39,760 nt of DNA from an uncultured Clostridia bacterium. Lineage in GTDB: Bacteria; Bacillota; Clostridia; Oscillospirales; UBA644. The stretch is taken from contig CALWNV010000009.1 in the NCBI GenBank assembly GCA_944382895.1, positions 1 through 39,760 on the forward strand, given 5' to 3'. Of the stretch, positions 27,244 through 35,892 are shown in pieces (position 1 is the stretch's first letter; each line of letters opens with the position of its first letter). The position numbers and the translations under genes were made by a program. The notes under the pieces were generated by a model that was given only the letters and a program-made list of their open reading frames with translations, ran no database searches and was not told where the DNA came from.

Positions 27244-27303
27244 CTGGAGGAATATCATATGTTATATACAAAAGAAAACAAAAATAAAAAGGAGATTTTC
27301 TGT

Positions 27304-28107
27304 ATGAAAAAATTTATCAGTCTTACACTTGTCGCGCTTATTGCATTGGTTGCTTTTTCCGGTTGCGGAAGTAAAGGAGGAACTGTTTCGACCGATGGCT
27401 CAACGTCAATGGAGAATGTCATAGGCGCGCTTAAGGAGGCGTTTGAAAAAGAAAATTCCGGTGTTACGGTTACTTACAACCCGACAGGTTCAGGAACCGG
27501 TATTACAGCCGTTTTGGAGGGACGTTGTGATATTGGCCTTTCCAGCCGCAGTCTTAAAGAAGAGGAAAAGGCTGAAGGTTTGACTGAAACAACACTTGCG
27601 TTGGATGGTATAGCTATAATAGTTAATCCTTCTAACCCTGTCAGTGATCTCAGTTTGGAAAATATCGCAAAGATTTATAAAGGCGAGATAACTAACTGGA
27701 AAGATGTGGGCGGAAATGACGGCGAAATCGTTTTGATAGGGCGTGAGGCAGGAAGCGGAACACGCGATGGGTTTGAATCCATAACAGATACTGAAGACGA
27801 GTGTAAATATCGTCAGGAGTTGACATCTACCGGGGATGTTATTACTACTGTATCAGGAAATCCCAACGCTATCGGCTATGCATCTCTCGCTTCTGTAAAA
27901 GATACTGTAAAGGTTCTTTCGGTAGACGGGGTTTCCCCCAGTGAGGCGACAGTACAAGACGGTTCATATAAAGTACAACGCCCGTTCGTTCTTGTAACAA
28001 AAACAGGGGCTGAACTTTCTGAAACAGCACAGAGTTTTATGGATTATATAACATCTTCTGAAGTAAGCGATATAATATCCGCCGCAGGCGCAGTTCCTGT
28101 AAAATGA
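27304..28107 (+). CDS. pstS: Phosphate ABC transporter, substrate-binding lipoprotein
   Basis: A 267-residue periplasmic-type binding protein. The N-terminus is a lipoprotein signal: MKKFIS, a hydrophobic stretch, then the lipobox FSGC with the Cys at residue 20, so it is anchored outside the membrane. Phosphate-binding loops are seen at STDGSTSMENVIGAL, PTGSGTGITAV and GREAGSGTRDGFE. ATG 27304 has AAGGAG about 9 nt upstream. A second in-frame ATG at 27259 also has a good GGAGG 8 nt upstream and would add 15 polar residues before the signal. If the Pho box and TATCAT form the promoter, the upstream ATG would not be transcribed, which favours 27304. It is the first gene of the pst-pho operon. 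Confidence 0.93.
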   Translation: MKKFISLTLVALIALVAFSGCGSKGGTVSTDGSTSMENVIGALKEAFEKENSGVTVTYNPTGSGTGITAVLEGRCDIGLSSRSLKEEEKAEGLTETTLALDGIAIIVNPSNPVSDLSLENIAKIYKGEITNWKDVGGNDGEIVLIGREAGSGTRDGFESITDTEDECKYRQELTSTGDVITTVSGNPNAIGYASLASVKDTVKVLSVDGVSPSEATVQDGSYKVQRPFVLVTKTGAELSETAQSFMDYITSSEVSDIISAAGAVPVK

Positions 28108-28123
28108 ACGATCTTGGCAAAAT

Positions 28124-28160
28124 GAGACAGCAAACCGGTTATATTCCGGTTTGCTGTCTC
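28124..28160 (+). other. Strong intercistronic hairpin between pstS and pstC
   Basis: A perfect 15-bp stem, GAGACAGCAAACCGG with its complement, around a 7-nt loop, 16 nt after the pstS stop and 22 nt before the pstC ATG. No T tract follows (GGTGATTG), so it is not a simple terminator. It probably protects the pstS mRNA 3' end or lowers expression of the distal genes, giving excess binding protein. Confidence 0.7.
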
Positions 28161-28182
28161 GGTGATTGAAAGGCGGAAAAAA

Positions 28183-29052
28183 ATGAAAAATAAGAAAAAA
28201 GTTCTTGAAACGGTCATACATGGCATATTCTTGATTCTTGGCCTTATAACAGTCGGCTGTGTGTTGCTGATAAGTGTGTATCTTGTAGTTTCAGGTATTC
28301 CGGCAATTCGTGAAATAGGGATTATTGATTTTTTATTCGGAAAAGAGTGGTCTTCAACTTCTTCAGATCCGGAATACGGTATATTGCCTTTTATTCTTAC
28401 AAGTATATACGGGACGGCGGGAGCGATTCTTTTAGGGGTGCCTATCGGTTTTCTCAGCGCGGTATATCTTGCTAAAATAGCTCCGCCCAAACTTAAAGCT
28501 GTTATCGGCGCCGCGGTCAGCCTTCTTGCCGGTATCCCTTCTGTTGTTTACGGGCTTGTAGGTATGCTCGTTCTTGTTCCCGGTATACGTATGTTGTTCG
28601 GTATCCCGGACGGCGCAAGCCTTTTGGCGGCTATCGTTGTTCTCGCAGTAATGATTCTTCCTTCGGTAATAAAAGTTTCAATGACCGCGCTTGAGGCTGT
28701 GCCCAAAGAATATGAAGATGCTTCTTTGGCTCTCGGTGCTACTCCGGTTGAAACATATTTTCGAGTTTCTGTTCCCGCTGCCAAAAGCGGTATCGCCGCG
28801 GCTGTGGTCCTCGGAATCGGACGCGCGATAGGTGAAGCTATGGCTGTTATGATGGTGTCCGGAAATGTTGCAAATATGCCGTCTATTTTTCAGAGTGTGC
28901 GTTTTTTAACGACAGCGGTCGCAAGTGAGATGTCATATTCGTCGGGGCTTCAGAGACAAGCTCTTTTTTCTATAGCTTTGGTATTGTTTTTATTTATTTT
29001 ACTTATAAACGCTACACTTAATTTCTTTTTAAAACGCAGTAAGGAGAAATGA
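28183..29052 (+). CDS. pstC: Phosphate ABC transporter permease PstC
   Basis: A 289-residue permease with about six membrane helices. The region from 70 to 280 is a MetI-like transport domain, with PIGFLSAVYLAK, GIPSVVYGLVG and EYEDASLALGATPVETYFRVSVP (the EAA loop that docks on PstB) and GIGRAIGEAMAV. The start chosen is ATG 28183 (MKNKKKVLE) with AAAGGCGG 6 nt upstream. A GTG at 28162 in the same frame lacks such a site and lies next to the hairpin. It is followed by pstA after 3 nt. Confidence 0.95.
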   Translation: MKNKKKVLETVIHGIFLILGLITVGCVLLISVYLVVSGIPAIREIGIIDFLFGKEWSSTSSDPEYGILPFILTSIYGTAGAILLGVPIGFLSAVYLAKIAPPKLKAVIGAAVSLLAGIPSVVYGLVGMLVLVPGIRMLFGIPDGASLLAAIVVLAVMILPSVIKVSMTALEAVPKEYEDASLALGATPVETYFRVSVPAAKSGIAAAVVLGIGRAIGEAMAVMMVSGNVANMPSIFQSVRFLTTAVASEMSYSSGLQRQALFSIALVLFLFILLINATLNFFLKRSKEK

Positions 29053-29055
29053 TTT

Positions 29056-29919
29056 ATGCAAAAAAAGACAATTTCCGGAAAAAGAAAGGCATATGTCGCT
29101 TTGATGCGAGTATTGATGTTCACTTCGGTTTTCTTTACATGCGCTTTGGTCTTGTTTTTAATAGTGTTTGTAATGGTTAAAGGAATACCAAATGTTTCAT
29201 GGGAGCTGTTAAGTACTGCGCCGAGCTACCTTTCAGGCAGAATCGGTATTCTTCCCGATATACTTAATACTGTTTATATTGTGATCGCTACTCTTTTAGT
29301 CGTATTGCCTCTTGGTGTCGGGGCAGCCGTTTATTTGACCGAATATGCGAAAAATAAACGTGTGGTCAGTATTATTGAATACGCCGCGGAGACTCTTTCT
29401 GGTATTCCCTCTATAATATACGGGCTTGTTGGAATGTTGTTTTTTTGTCAGTTTCTTAATCTTCAAACCTCACTTTTCGCAGGAGCGTTAACTCTTGTGA
29501 TTATGAATCTTCCGACTGTAATGCGGACTACTCAGGAAAGCCTTAAAACTGTCCCGCAAAGCTATCGTGAAGGGGCATTCGGATTAGGCGCGGGCAGATG
29601 GAGGATGATTCGTACGGTGGTTTTACCGGGATGCGTTGATGGAATCATTACCGGATGTATTCTTTCTGTAGGCCGGATTTTAGGTGAGTCTGCCGCACTT
29701 TTATTTACAGCGGGGTTTGCACATGCGCTTAACGGTATATTTGAAGGTCTTGCGAGTTCCGGTGCGACATTGACTGTTGCTTTATATGTTTATGCTAAAG
29801 AGCAGGGTGAATTCGGTGTTGCGTTTGCCATCGCCGCTATACTTATGGTTTTAACTATGCTGGTGAATCTGACGGCAGCTTTTGTTGGTTGGTATTTCAA
29901 AAAAAGGAGAAGCATATGA
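29056..29919 (+). CDS. pstA: Phosphate ABC transporter permease PstA
   Basis: A 287-residue permease paralogous to PstC, with six predicted helices. Motifs include [33 protein letters not shown], the coupling-loop sequence [26 protein letters not shown] and [15 protein letters not shown]. Together with PstC it forms the membrane channel. AAGGAG sits 9 nt upstream of ATG 29056, inside the end of pstC. The stop overlaps the pstB start by 4 nt. Confidence 0.95.
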   Translation: MQKKTISGKRKAYVALMRVLMFTSVFFTCALVLFLIVFVMVKGIPNVSWELLSTAPSYLSGRIGILPDILNTVYIVIATLLVVLPLGVGAAVYLTEYAKNKRVVSIIEYAAETLSGIPSIIYGLVGMLFFCQFLNLQTSLFAGALTLVIMNLPTVMRTTQESLKTVPQSYREGAFGLGAGRWRMIRTVVLPGCVDGIITGCILSVGRILGESAALLFTAGFAHALNGIFEGLASSGATLTVALYVYAKEQGEFGVAFAIAAILMVLTMLVNLTAAFVGWYFKKRRSI

Positions 29920-30671
29920 GCAGTATAATAAGTGTGAAAGATTTGTACTTGTGGTATGGTAACTCGCAGGCGCTTAAAAATATAAGTATGAATATCGATG
30001 AGCATTGTATAACAGCTTTGATAGGTCCTTCAGGTTGCGGAAAGTCTACTTTCCTTAAGACTCTTAACAGAATGAACGATCTTGTTCCAGAAGTCAGGAT
30101 ATCAGGAGAAGTAAAATATTGCGGTGATGATATATTTGATTCCGGGATTGATGTGAATGAGCTTAGAAAAGACATAGGGATGGTGTTCCAGAAACCTAAT
30201 CCGTTTCCGATGAGTGTTTACGATAATGTCGCATATGGACCCAGAACACACGGAATAAAGAACAAGGCGAAGCTTGATATGATTGTTGAAAAATCTCTTC
30301 GTGATGCGGCTATTTTTGATGAGGTCAAAGATCGTCTTAAAAAATCCGCGCTGGGACTTTCGGGAGGTCAGCAGCAGCGTCTTTGTATCGCGCGAGCTTT
30401 GGCGGTTGAGCCGAAAGTTCTTTTAATGGATGAGCCGACAAGCGCGTTGGATCCTATTTCAACATCTAAAATAGAAGATCTTGCAATTGAATTAAAAAAG
30501 AGTTATACTATTATTATAGTGACCCATAATATGCAGCAGGCCGTACGTATATCCGATAATACAGCTTTCTTCCTTCTTGGTGATTTGGTGGAATACGGAA
30601 ATACTCAAAAAATGTTTGAACAGCCTGAGGATAAACGTACGGAAGATTATATTACCGGGAGGTTCGGATAA
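29916..30671 (+). CDS. pstB: Phosphate ABC transporter ATP-binding protein PstB
   Basis: A 251-residue ABC ATPase that powers phosphate import. Walker A is GPSGCGKST (about residues 35-43), the Q-loop [20 protein letters not shown] is typical of PstB, the signature is LSGGQQQR, Walker B is [12 protein letters not shown], and the switch His is in VTHNMQQA. The start is ATG 29916, within an ATGA overlap with pstA and with AAAAGGAG 6 nt upstream. The stop TAA overlaps the phoU ATG (TAATG). Confidence 0.96.
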   Translation: MSSIISVKDLYLWYGNSQALKNISMNIDEHCITALIGPSGCGKSTFLKTLNRMNDLVPEVRISGEVKYCGDDIFDSGIDVNELRKDIGMVFQKPNPFPMSVYDNVAYGPRTHGIKNKAKLDMIVEKSLRDAAIFDEVKDRLKKSALGLSGGQQQRLCIARALAVEPKVLLMDEPTSALDPISTSKIEDLAIELKKSYTIIIVTHNMQQAVRISDNTAFFLLGDLVEYGNTQKMFEQPEDKRTEDYITGRFG

Positions 30672-31321
30672 TGAGAAACCGTTTTGATGAACAGTTGGCT
30701 GCTCTTAACAGAGAGCTGATCAGAATGGGTGCTTTATGTGAAGAAGCTATTGCTATGGCATCAAAGGCTCTTGTCGATGGGGACATAAAGCTTTCGAATC
30801 GGGTCGTTGCTGTTGATTCGGAGATTGATGAGATGGAACGTGAAATTGAATCACTTTGTCTTAAACTCCTTTTGCAACAGCAGCCGGTTGCCAGAGATTT
30901 ACGTCAGATATCAGCGGCTCTTAAAATGATTACAGATATGGAGAGGATAGGGGATCAGGCGGCTGATATAGCAGAGATAATCGGGTTTCTCGGCGGAAGG
31001 ACCGGAGAAGACTGCGAATATATCCGCTTAATGGCTCAGTCCGCGATAAAAATGGTGACAGAAAGCGTTGAGGCATATGTGAAGAAAGATGTTGCCGCCG
31101 CTGAGACGGCGATAAAACATGATGATATAGTTGATGATTATTTTTATAAAGTCAAAACCTCTCTTATACAAATGGTTGCGAAACAACCTGATGACGGTGA
31201 GTATGCGCTTGACTTGCTGATGATTGCAAAATATTTTGAACGTATTGCCGATCACGCGGTAAATATTGCCGAATGGGTTATATTTTCCGTAACGGGAGTT
31301 CATAAAGGAGAAGACATATGA
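30671..31321 (+). CDS. phoU: Phosphate transport regulator PhoU
   Basis: A 216-residue all-helical protein with two PhoU repeats, each a three-helix bundle. Metal-binding E/DxxxD patterns are seen (for example LKMITDMERIGDQAADIAE in the first repeat and IAKYFERIADHAVNIAEWV in the second). PhoU links the transporter to the PhoR kinase and keeps it in check when phosphate is plentiful. Overlaps with pstB (1 nt) and phoB (4 nt) suggest coupled synthesis. Confidence 0.95.
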   Translation: MRNRFDEQLAALNRELIRMGALCEEAIAMASKALVDGDIKLSNRVVAVDSEIDEMEREIESLCLKLLLQQQPVARDLRQISAALKMITDMERIGDQAADIAEIIGFLGGRTGEDCEYIRLMAQSAIKMVTESVEAYVKKDVAAAETAIKHDDIVDDYFYKVKTSLIQMVAKQPDDGEYALDLLMIAKYFERIADHAVNIAEWVIFSVTGVHKGEDI

Positions 31322-31998
31322 TCTGGTGTGTAGAAGACGATGCCTCTATACGTGACATGGAAGTATATACGTTAAGATCAACTGGTTATGATGCCGAGGG
31401 GTTTTCAGACGGAGAGGCTTTTTTTAATGCGCTGAAAGTCCAAATCCCGGATCTGATCATACTTGATGTTCTTTTGCCCGGAGAAGATGGGATACAGATT
31501 TTGAAGCGTCTCAGGGAACTCCCTGAGACAGCCGACATCCCCGTGATTATGGCAACTGCAAAAGGAATGGAGTACGACAAAGTACAAAGCCTTGATATGG
31601 GAGCAGATGATTATCTGGTAAAGCCGTTTGGAATGATGGAAATGATATCACGTGTAAAGGCTGTTCTCCGGCGTTGCAGGAAAGAAGAGAAATATCAGCA
31701 TGTTCTTAAAAACGGGGATCTGCTGGTAAATTTGGATGAACATACTGTTGTCGCGGACGGGATGCGTATACAATTGACATTTAAGGAGTTTGAGATACTC
31801 AAGCTGTTTCTTTCGCATCCCGGTATAGTATATACACGGGATCAGTTGTTCAATATTGTATGGGGTTCTGATTATATCGGCGAAACAAGGACCGTTGATA
31901 TGCATATAAGAACTTTGCGGCAAAAGCTCGGACATTACGGTGACTTGATTGAAACCGTGCGAAATGTAGGATACCGGATGGAGGCGTCTGAAAAATGA
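31318..31998 (+). CDS. phoB: Phosphate response regulator PhoB/PhoP (OmpR family)
   Basis: A 226-residue response regulator. The receiver domain spans residues 1-115, with acidic EDD at 6-8, phospho-acceptor Asp50 in LIILDVLLPG, the switch Thr in MATAKG and Lys in LVKPFGM. The C-terminal winged helix (about 130-224) has the typical LTFKEFEILKLFLSHPG and TVDMHIRTLRQKLG of OmpR-type DNA readers. Overlaps of 4 nt with phoU and phoR place it in the same operon as the transporter it probably controls through the TTTACA repeats upstream. Confidence 0.93.
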   Translation: MIWCVEDDASIRDMEVYTLRSTGYDAEGFSDGEAFFNALKVQIPDLIILDVLLPGEDGIQILKRLRELPETADIPVIMATAKGMEYDKVQSLDMGADDYLVKPFGMMEMISRVKAVLRRCRKEEKYQHVLKNGDLLVNLDEHTVVADGMRIQLTFKEFEILKLFLSHPGIVYTRDQLFNIVWGSDYIGETRTVDMHIRTLRQKLGHYGDLIETVRNVGYRMEASEK

Positions 31999-33665
31999 CT
32001 AAAAAAATATTTCGGTCGGTTTTCTTTGTCGCCGTGCTTATGCTGTTAATATGTTTCGCTTTAGTGATGTGGGCTTTTTATGCGTATTTTAATTCGGTTC
32101 AGAAAGAGCAGCTGAAAACAGAGATTGAACTTGTAGCCCGCGCTGTTGAGAAAGACGGTATGTCCTATTTGGTTTCTCTTGATACCGGGGAAAGTCGTAT
32201 TACCTGGATAGCGGCAGACGGAAGCGTTTTGTATGATTCCGAGAATGATCCCCAGTCTATGGAAAATCATTCGCAAAGAGAAGAAATTCGTGAAGCCTTT
32301 GAAACAGGAAACGGCGAAAGTTCCCGTTATTCTTCTACTCTTACTGAAAAAACCGTCTATTATGCGCAACTTTTGTCAGACGGGACAGTCATTCGTGTTT
32401 CCGTAAGCAACGCAAGTATATTATTTTTGGTTTTAGGGATGCTCAGGTATATAATAATTATTTTTGCACTTGCGCTTATAATATCAGTCATTATTGCCGA
32501 CAGGGTTTCTAAAAAAATAGTAGCACCTCTTAATTCAATAAATTTAGATATGCCACTCGAAGTCAATTCATATGATGAGATATCACCGCTTCTTACTCGT
32601 ATAGAGGAACAGCGCAGACAGATCGAATTGCAGGTTTCCGAATTGGAAGAACGAAAAAAAGAGTTTTATGCTATTATAAAAAACATGAATGAAGGACTTG
32701 TACTTGTTGGTAAAGACGGGAAAATATTGAGTATTAACTATGCTGCAGCCGCGTTTTTCTCAACAAATACGGAATGTGTCGGCAGTGATTTCCTCACAGT
32801 CGAAAGAAATCCGGCAATAGAAAAAACGTTAAAAACTGCGCAGGAATCAGGACATGGTGAAATGCAGATCAGCAGAAACGGGAAAGAATACCAGCTTAAC
32901 GCAAGCCGGATCGAAGTTGACGCTCAGAGTTCGGATATAGTCATATTGATCTTTGATATTTCTGACAGGGTATTCGCCGAGCGAAACAGGAGAGAATTTA
33001 CCGCAAATGTTTCTCATGAACTTAAAACGCCGCTGCATTCAATTATGGGTAGCGCCGAATTGTTGGAAAATAATATGGTGAAACCTGAGGATATCCCCCG
33101 GTTCGTATCAAATATCCGTGTTGAGGCGTCGAGGCTTTTAACTTTAATAGAGGATATAATACGTTTGTCTTTTCTCGATGAAAATACGGAAATCCCCATG
33201 GAAGATGTGGATTTATATGAGTTGGTCATCAGTGAAACGAAAGTGTTATCTCCTCTTGCTAAAGAAAAAAATATTACATTGACTTCTGAAGGAGAAAAAA
33301 CCGTTATAAACGGAAACAAACGCCTGCTGCATGAAATCATATATAATCTTTGTGATAATGCAATAAAGTATAATATAGACGGCGGTAGCGTAAAAATAAA
33401 AGTATATAAGGAAGAGAATAACGCGGTGCTAATAGTTTCCGATACCGGTATCGGGATCCCTCCGGAAGACCATCAAAGAGTTTTTGACAGATTTTATTGT
33501 GTGGATAAAAGTCATTCCAAAAAGACAGGAGGGACAGGGCTCGGTCTTTCTATAGTAAAACATGCCGTACAATGTATGGGCGGGAAAATTTCTCTCGACA
33601 GTTATCCCGGTAAGGGAACGACGATAACCGTGATTTTCAAACTTGTAAAAGACGCTGCAGAATGA
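31995..33665 (+). CDS. phoR: Phosphate sensor histidine kinase PhoR
   Basis: A 556-residue membrane kinase. TM1 is at about 7-30, an extracytoplasmic loop of about 110 residues follows, and TM2 is at about 142-167. Then come HAMP (to about 215), a coiled segment, a PAS domain (about 222-325), the HisKA dimerisation helix with phospho-acceptor His341 in ANVSHELKTPLHS, and the ATPase domain with LCDNAIKYN, VSDTGIGIP and GGTGLGLSIVKH. The TM-HAMP-PAS-HisKA order is that of PhoR. The ATG overlaps the phoB stop by 4 nt. A terminator follows 45 nt after the stop. Confidence 0.93.
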   Translation: MTKKIFRSVFFVAVLMLLICFALVMWAFYAYFNSVQKEQLKTEIELVARAVEKDGMSYLVSLDTGESRITWIAADGSVLYDSENDPQSMENHSQREEIREAFETGNGESSRYSSTLTEKTVYYAQLLSDGTVIRVSVSNASILFLVLGMLRYIIIIFALALIISVIIADRVSKKIVAPLNSINLDMPLEVNSYDEISPLLTRIEEQRRQIELQVSELEERKKEFYAIIKNMNEGLVLVGKDGKILSINYAAAAFFSTNTECVGSDFLTVERNPAIEKTLKTAQESGHGEMQISRNGKEYQLNASRIEVDAQSSDIVILIFDISDRVFAERNRREFTANVSHELKTPLHSIMGSAELLENNMVKPEDIPRFVSNIRVEASRLLTLIEDIIRLSFLDENTEIPMEDVDLYELVISETKVLSPLAKEKNITLTSEGEKTVINGNKRLLHEIIYNLCDNAIKYNIDGGSVKIKVYKEENNAVLIVSDTGIGIPPEDHQRVFDRFYCVDKSHSKKTGGTGLGLSIVKHAVQCMGGKISLDSYPGKGTTITVIFKLVKDAAE

Positions 33666-33709
33666 TTTTATATTTCTTAATACGTTTAATGAAAATTTTT
33701 TATAATATT

Positions 33710-33752
33710 AAAACCGCTTATTCACCTGCAGGTGTTTAATAAGCGGTTTTTT
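33710..33752 (+). terminator. Terminator of the pst-pho operon
   Basis: The outer stem AAACCGCTTAT pairs with ATAAGCGGTTT (33711-33749), and the tract continues with TTTTT. The inner part is the perfect palindrome CACCTGCAGGTG (33723-33734), giving an extended two-part hairpin. Confidence 0.85.
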
Positions 33753-33852
33753 GTGCCTACATGAATATTTATTGTTTCATAAGAGAATTTTCATAAATTT
33801 CATATCCGAGAGCAAATAGCATTCGGGGTGTAAAAAACAGATATTTTCTTCA

Positions 33853-33890
33853 AAAAAACACCGGGTTTCGGCATAGCCCGTAAACCCGGT
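33853..33890 (-). terminator. Terminator of secG
   Basis: On the minus strand ACCGGGTTT pairs with AAACCCGGT, enclosing a second small stem (CGGG/CCG), followed by GTTTTTTTG. It begins 19 nt after the secG stop. Confidence 0.85.
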
Positions 33891-33909
33891 CATTTTACGC
33901 TTTTATATT

Positions 33910-34158
33910 TTATTGTGAGATAAAGCCGAATATGTTAAGCAAAACTACAAGTACAAGGCAAATTAATGAGATAACAATCGTGGCTTTTTTCAGAAATACG
34001 TCTTTGCCGCTTTTTTTCTGATTGTTGTAAAAATTGCTCTGCCCCGTTACTGCTCCGCCCAGGCCTTCGCCCCTCTTTGTCTGAAGCATTATGATTATAA
34101 CAAGCAGAACAGAGAAAACCAGAAGGATTATGGTCAATATGATTTGCAGCAGATCCAT
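33910..34158 (-). CDS. secG: Preprotein translocase subunit SecG
   Basis: An 82-residue protein with two membrane helices (about 4-24 and 55-78), the normal SecG layout. The linker carries MLQTKRGEGLGGAVTGQSNFY, matching the conserved cytosolic loop. SecG assists the SecYE channel. ATG 34158 has AAGGAGG 8 nt upstream. It has its own promoter and terminator, so it is monocistronic. rnr/smpB genes, which often follow secG in Firmicutes, are absent here. Confidence 0.93.
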   Translation of the reverse strand: MDLLQIILTIILLVFSVLLVIIIMLQTKRGEGLGGAVTGQSNFYNNQKKSGKDVFLKKATIVISLICLVLVVLLNIFGFISQ

Positions 34159-34192
34159 TGTTTATACCTCCTTACAGAATTACATCTATGAT

Positions 34193-34221
34193 AGTATATC
34201 ATACTTTTTGAAATTTTGCAA
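34193..34221 (-). promoter_or_regulatory. Promoter of secG
   Basis: On the minus strand, TTGCAA (34216-34221), a 17-nt spacer and TATACT (34193-34198). It lies between the metallophosphoesterase stop and secG. Confidence 0.7.
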
Positions 34222-34236
34222 TACCTTGTTAAAATT

Positions 34237-35088
34237 TTATTTTTTTGTCAAAGTAACGCAGACCACCTCTGGACACATGAATCTAAAGCTTACGCCTGAA
34301 GAACCGAGTCCGCGTGAGACAACAAGTTTATCCTGTTCGCTTTCATAAACTCCTTTTGCGTATTTTGGGAAAAACGCGTTTTTCCCTATTTTTTGTATAA
34401 ACGGTGTGCCGCCTGCCGGTGATATCAGCGGTCCTATAAAAGGTAAATCGATAAATCCGCCGTGTACATGCCCGGAAAGCATAAGATCGGGATGTTTTTC
34501 CATGTTATCGTATACAAGAGGGTCATGATAAAGAAAAATATTGAATTCATCGTCTTCAAATTCGGGTTTATATGGGCCGTATTCATGCCAACTGTATCCG
34601 AAAAGCGCGATTTTATCGCCGTTTTCCGCAGTCAGATATATTTTTTCGTGTCGAAGGTTGATAACTCCGGCTTTTTCAAGACTTGCTGAGAACGTTTCAA
34701 ATGATTCCGGTGTTTTCCGGTAAGGAGAGGGGTCATGATTACCTTCCACATAATATACTGGATATTTATCCGCTATCGCTTCCGCGAAATAATAAAACGA
34801 TGGATTCAGGTTTTCCGCATTATGCATATCTCCGGAGATCATTACGACATCGGGGTTTTCTTCTTCTATTATCTTCAGAATACGACTGTTGTTTTTCCCG
34901 TATTGCTTGTCATGCAGGTCCGAAAGAAGAATTATTTTATATCCGTCAAACCCTTCAGGAAGATTTTCGTACCGCAGCGTGTGCTGTATTACGTTTATAT
35001 GTGTGTTTACATATATCATGAATATGATAAACGCAAGTAACAGCGCGCCGAGGATTGTATATATTATCATCTTTTTTTTCCTTTTCAT
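34237..35088 (-). CDS. Membrane-anchored metallophosphoesterase (YkuE/YaeI-like)
   Basis: A 283-residue calcineurin-like phosphoesterase. One N-terminal membrane helix (about residues 8-28) is preceded by Lys/Arg-rich MKRKKK, so the catalytic domain should face outside. All metal motifs are present: LLSDLHDKQYG, MISGDMHN, VEGNHDPS, LYHDP and SGHVHGG. Close families include YaeI/YkuE phosphodiesterases with lipid-like or cell-wall substrates. The substrate here cannot be told. ATG 35088 has AGGAG 8 nt upstream. It is upstream of secG on the same strand but secG has a separate promoter. Confidence 0.9.
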   Translation of the reverse strand: MKRKKKMIIYTILGALLLAFIIFMIYVNTHINVIQHTLRYENLPEGFDGYKIILLSDLHDKQYGKNNSRILKIIEEENPDVVMISGDMHNAENLNPSFYYFAEAIADKYPVYYVEGNHDPSPYRKTPESFETFSASLEKAGVINLRHEKIYLTAENGDKIALFGYSWHEYGPYKPEFEDDEFNIFLYHDPLVYDNMEKHPDLMLSGHVHGGFIDLPFIGPLISPAGGTPFIQKIGKNAFFPKYAKGVYESEQDKLVVSRGLGSSGVSFRFMCPEVVCVTLTKK

Positions 35089-35156
35089 ATACTGCTCCTA
35101 TCAATCCTTATAATTATACCATTAAAATATTTTTGTGTCAATATATATCCAGCCTC

Positions 35157-35185
35157 TTTACAATGAAGAAAATTTGTAGTATAAT
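35157..35185 (+). promoter_or_regulatory. Promoter of the M50-scpAB-gerW operon
   Basis: TTTACA (35157-35162, 5 of 6), a 17-nt spacer and TATAAT (35180-35185), followed by GGAGG at 35203 and ATG at 35214. Confidence 0.85.
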
Positions 35186-35213
35186 ATATAAGTATATAGT
35201 ACGGAGGAATTGT

Positions 35214-35879
35214 ATGATTTTTCAACTGTTTGATGGGTTTGGCGACAGATACGGGGATATCCGGTATATAGTTGTCGGCGTTATTTGTATGGCGGCACTG
35301 TTTGTTTTCTTTTATCTTCATAATCTTTTCAGTGTTGGATTTTGCAGGTTGTTCAGAAACAGATGTGAGAAAGGTGCTGCTTCTCCGAGGTCGGTTTTTT
35401 GTTTGAGCAACACGGCGTCTGCGCTCCTGTTTTTTTTGTTCGGCTGTTGCTGGAAAGAGCAGCAGGGCATTCCATCTCGTAAAAAAGCGGCGACTGTTTT
35501 TGTATCTGTTTTTACGCTTATATGCTGTGCGGCCGTGTCTGTTTTATTTCTTCTTGCCGGCGCGTTTCTTAATCTTTTTTCCGAAAAGTCATTTTTTGCT
35601 TTTGCTGTTTTACCGTTTGTGATTTTTTTCAGAGCACTTTTTATGATTGGTGTTTGTATCGTCATTTTTTCGTTTATTCCTCTTCCGCGTTTTATGCTCG
35701 GTAATATAATATGTGCGTTATTGCCCGTGTCTGTCGCGGAAAAATTTGAGAAAGCTGCCCCGTACTCTTTTTTCTTTGTAATGATAATCGCGGTGTTCGC
35801 CGGAAGAGGCGGTATGATCGAATCTCTTTATTCTATTGCGGGTACCTGGTCGGCGGATCTGCTTTCTCTGATAATATAG
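35214..35879 (+). CDS. Degenerate M50 (site-2 protease)-like membrane protein, likely inactive
   Basis: A 221-residue protein with about five to six membrane segments. I find no clear family by itself, but it is collinear with the next gene, an M50 protease. His36 aligns with its catalytic His37, a GxxW at 77-80 with 79-82, an SR at 88-89 with 90-91, and FSFIPLP at 152-158 with FNLVPFP. The HExxH motif reads HNLFS and the downstream LDG region reads FMLG, so both zinc-binding motifs are lost. A pseudoprotease is therefore likely. GGAGG lies 6 nt before ATG 35214. It ends 13 nt before the active homologue. Hydrophobic and Cys/Phe-rich. A chance resemblance is possible but unlikely given the order of matches. 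Confidence 0.6.
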   Translation: MIFQLFDGFGDRYGDIRYIVVGVICMAALFVFFYLHNLFSVGFCRLFRNRCEKGAASPRSVFCLSNTASALLFFLFGCCWKEQQGIPSRKKAATVFVSVFTLICCAAVSVLFLLAGAFLNLFSEKSFFAFAVLPFVIFFRALFMIGVCIVIFSFIPLPRFMLGNIICALLPVSVAEKFEKAAPYSFFFVMIIAVFAGRGGMIESLYSIAGTWSADLLSLII

Positions 35880-35892
35880 CGGAGGGTAATTT

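Larger units (their letters stand above)
26749..27303. other. Intergenic region between sugar transferase and pstS
   Basis: About 550 nt of very AT-rich DNA. It holds the sugar transferase leader and promoter (to 26935) on the minus strand and, on the plus strand, the Pho-box-like repeats at 27204-27243 upstream of pstS. A TATAAT at 27114-27119 has no good -35. I see no gene in it. Confidence 0.5.

Noticed and set aside
33723-33734. Palindrome CACCTGCAGGTG as an operator
   Set aside because: It is the inner part of the pst-pho operon terminator hairpin, which explains it.
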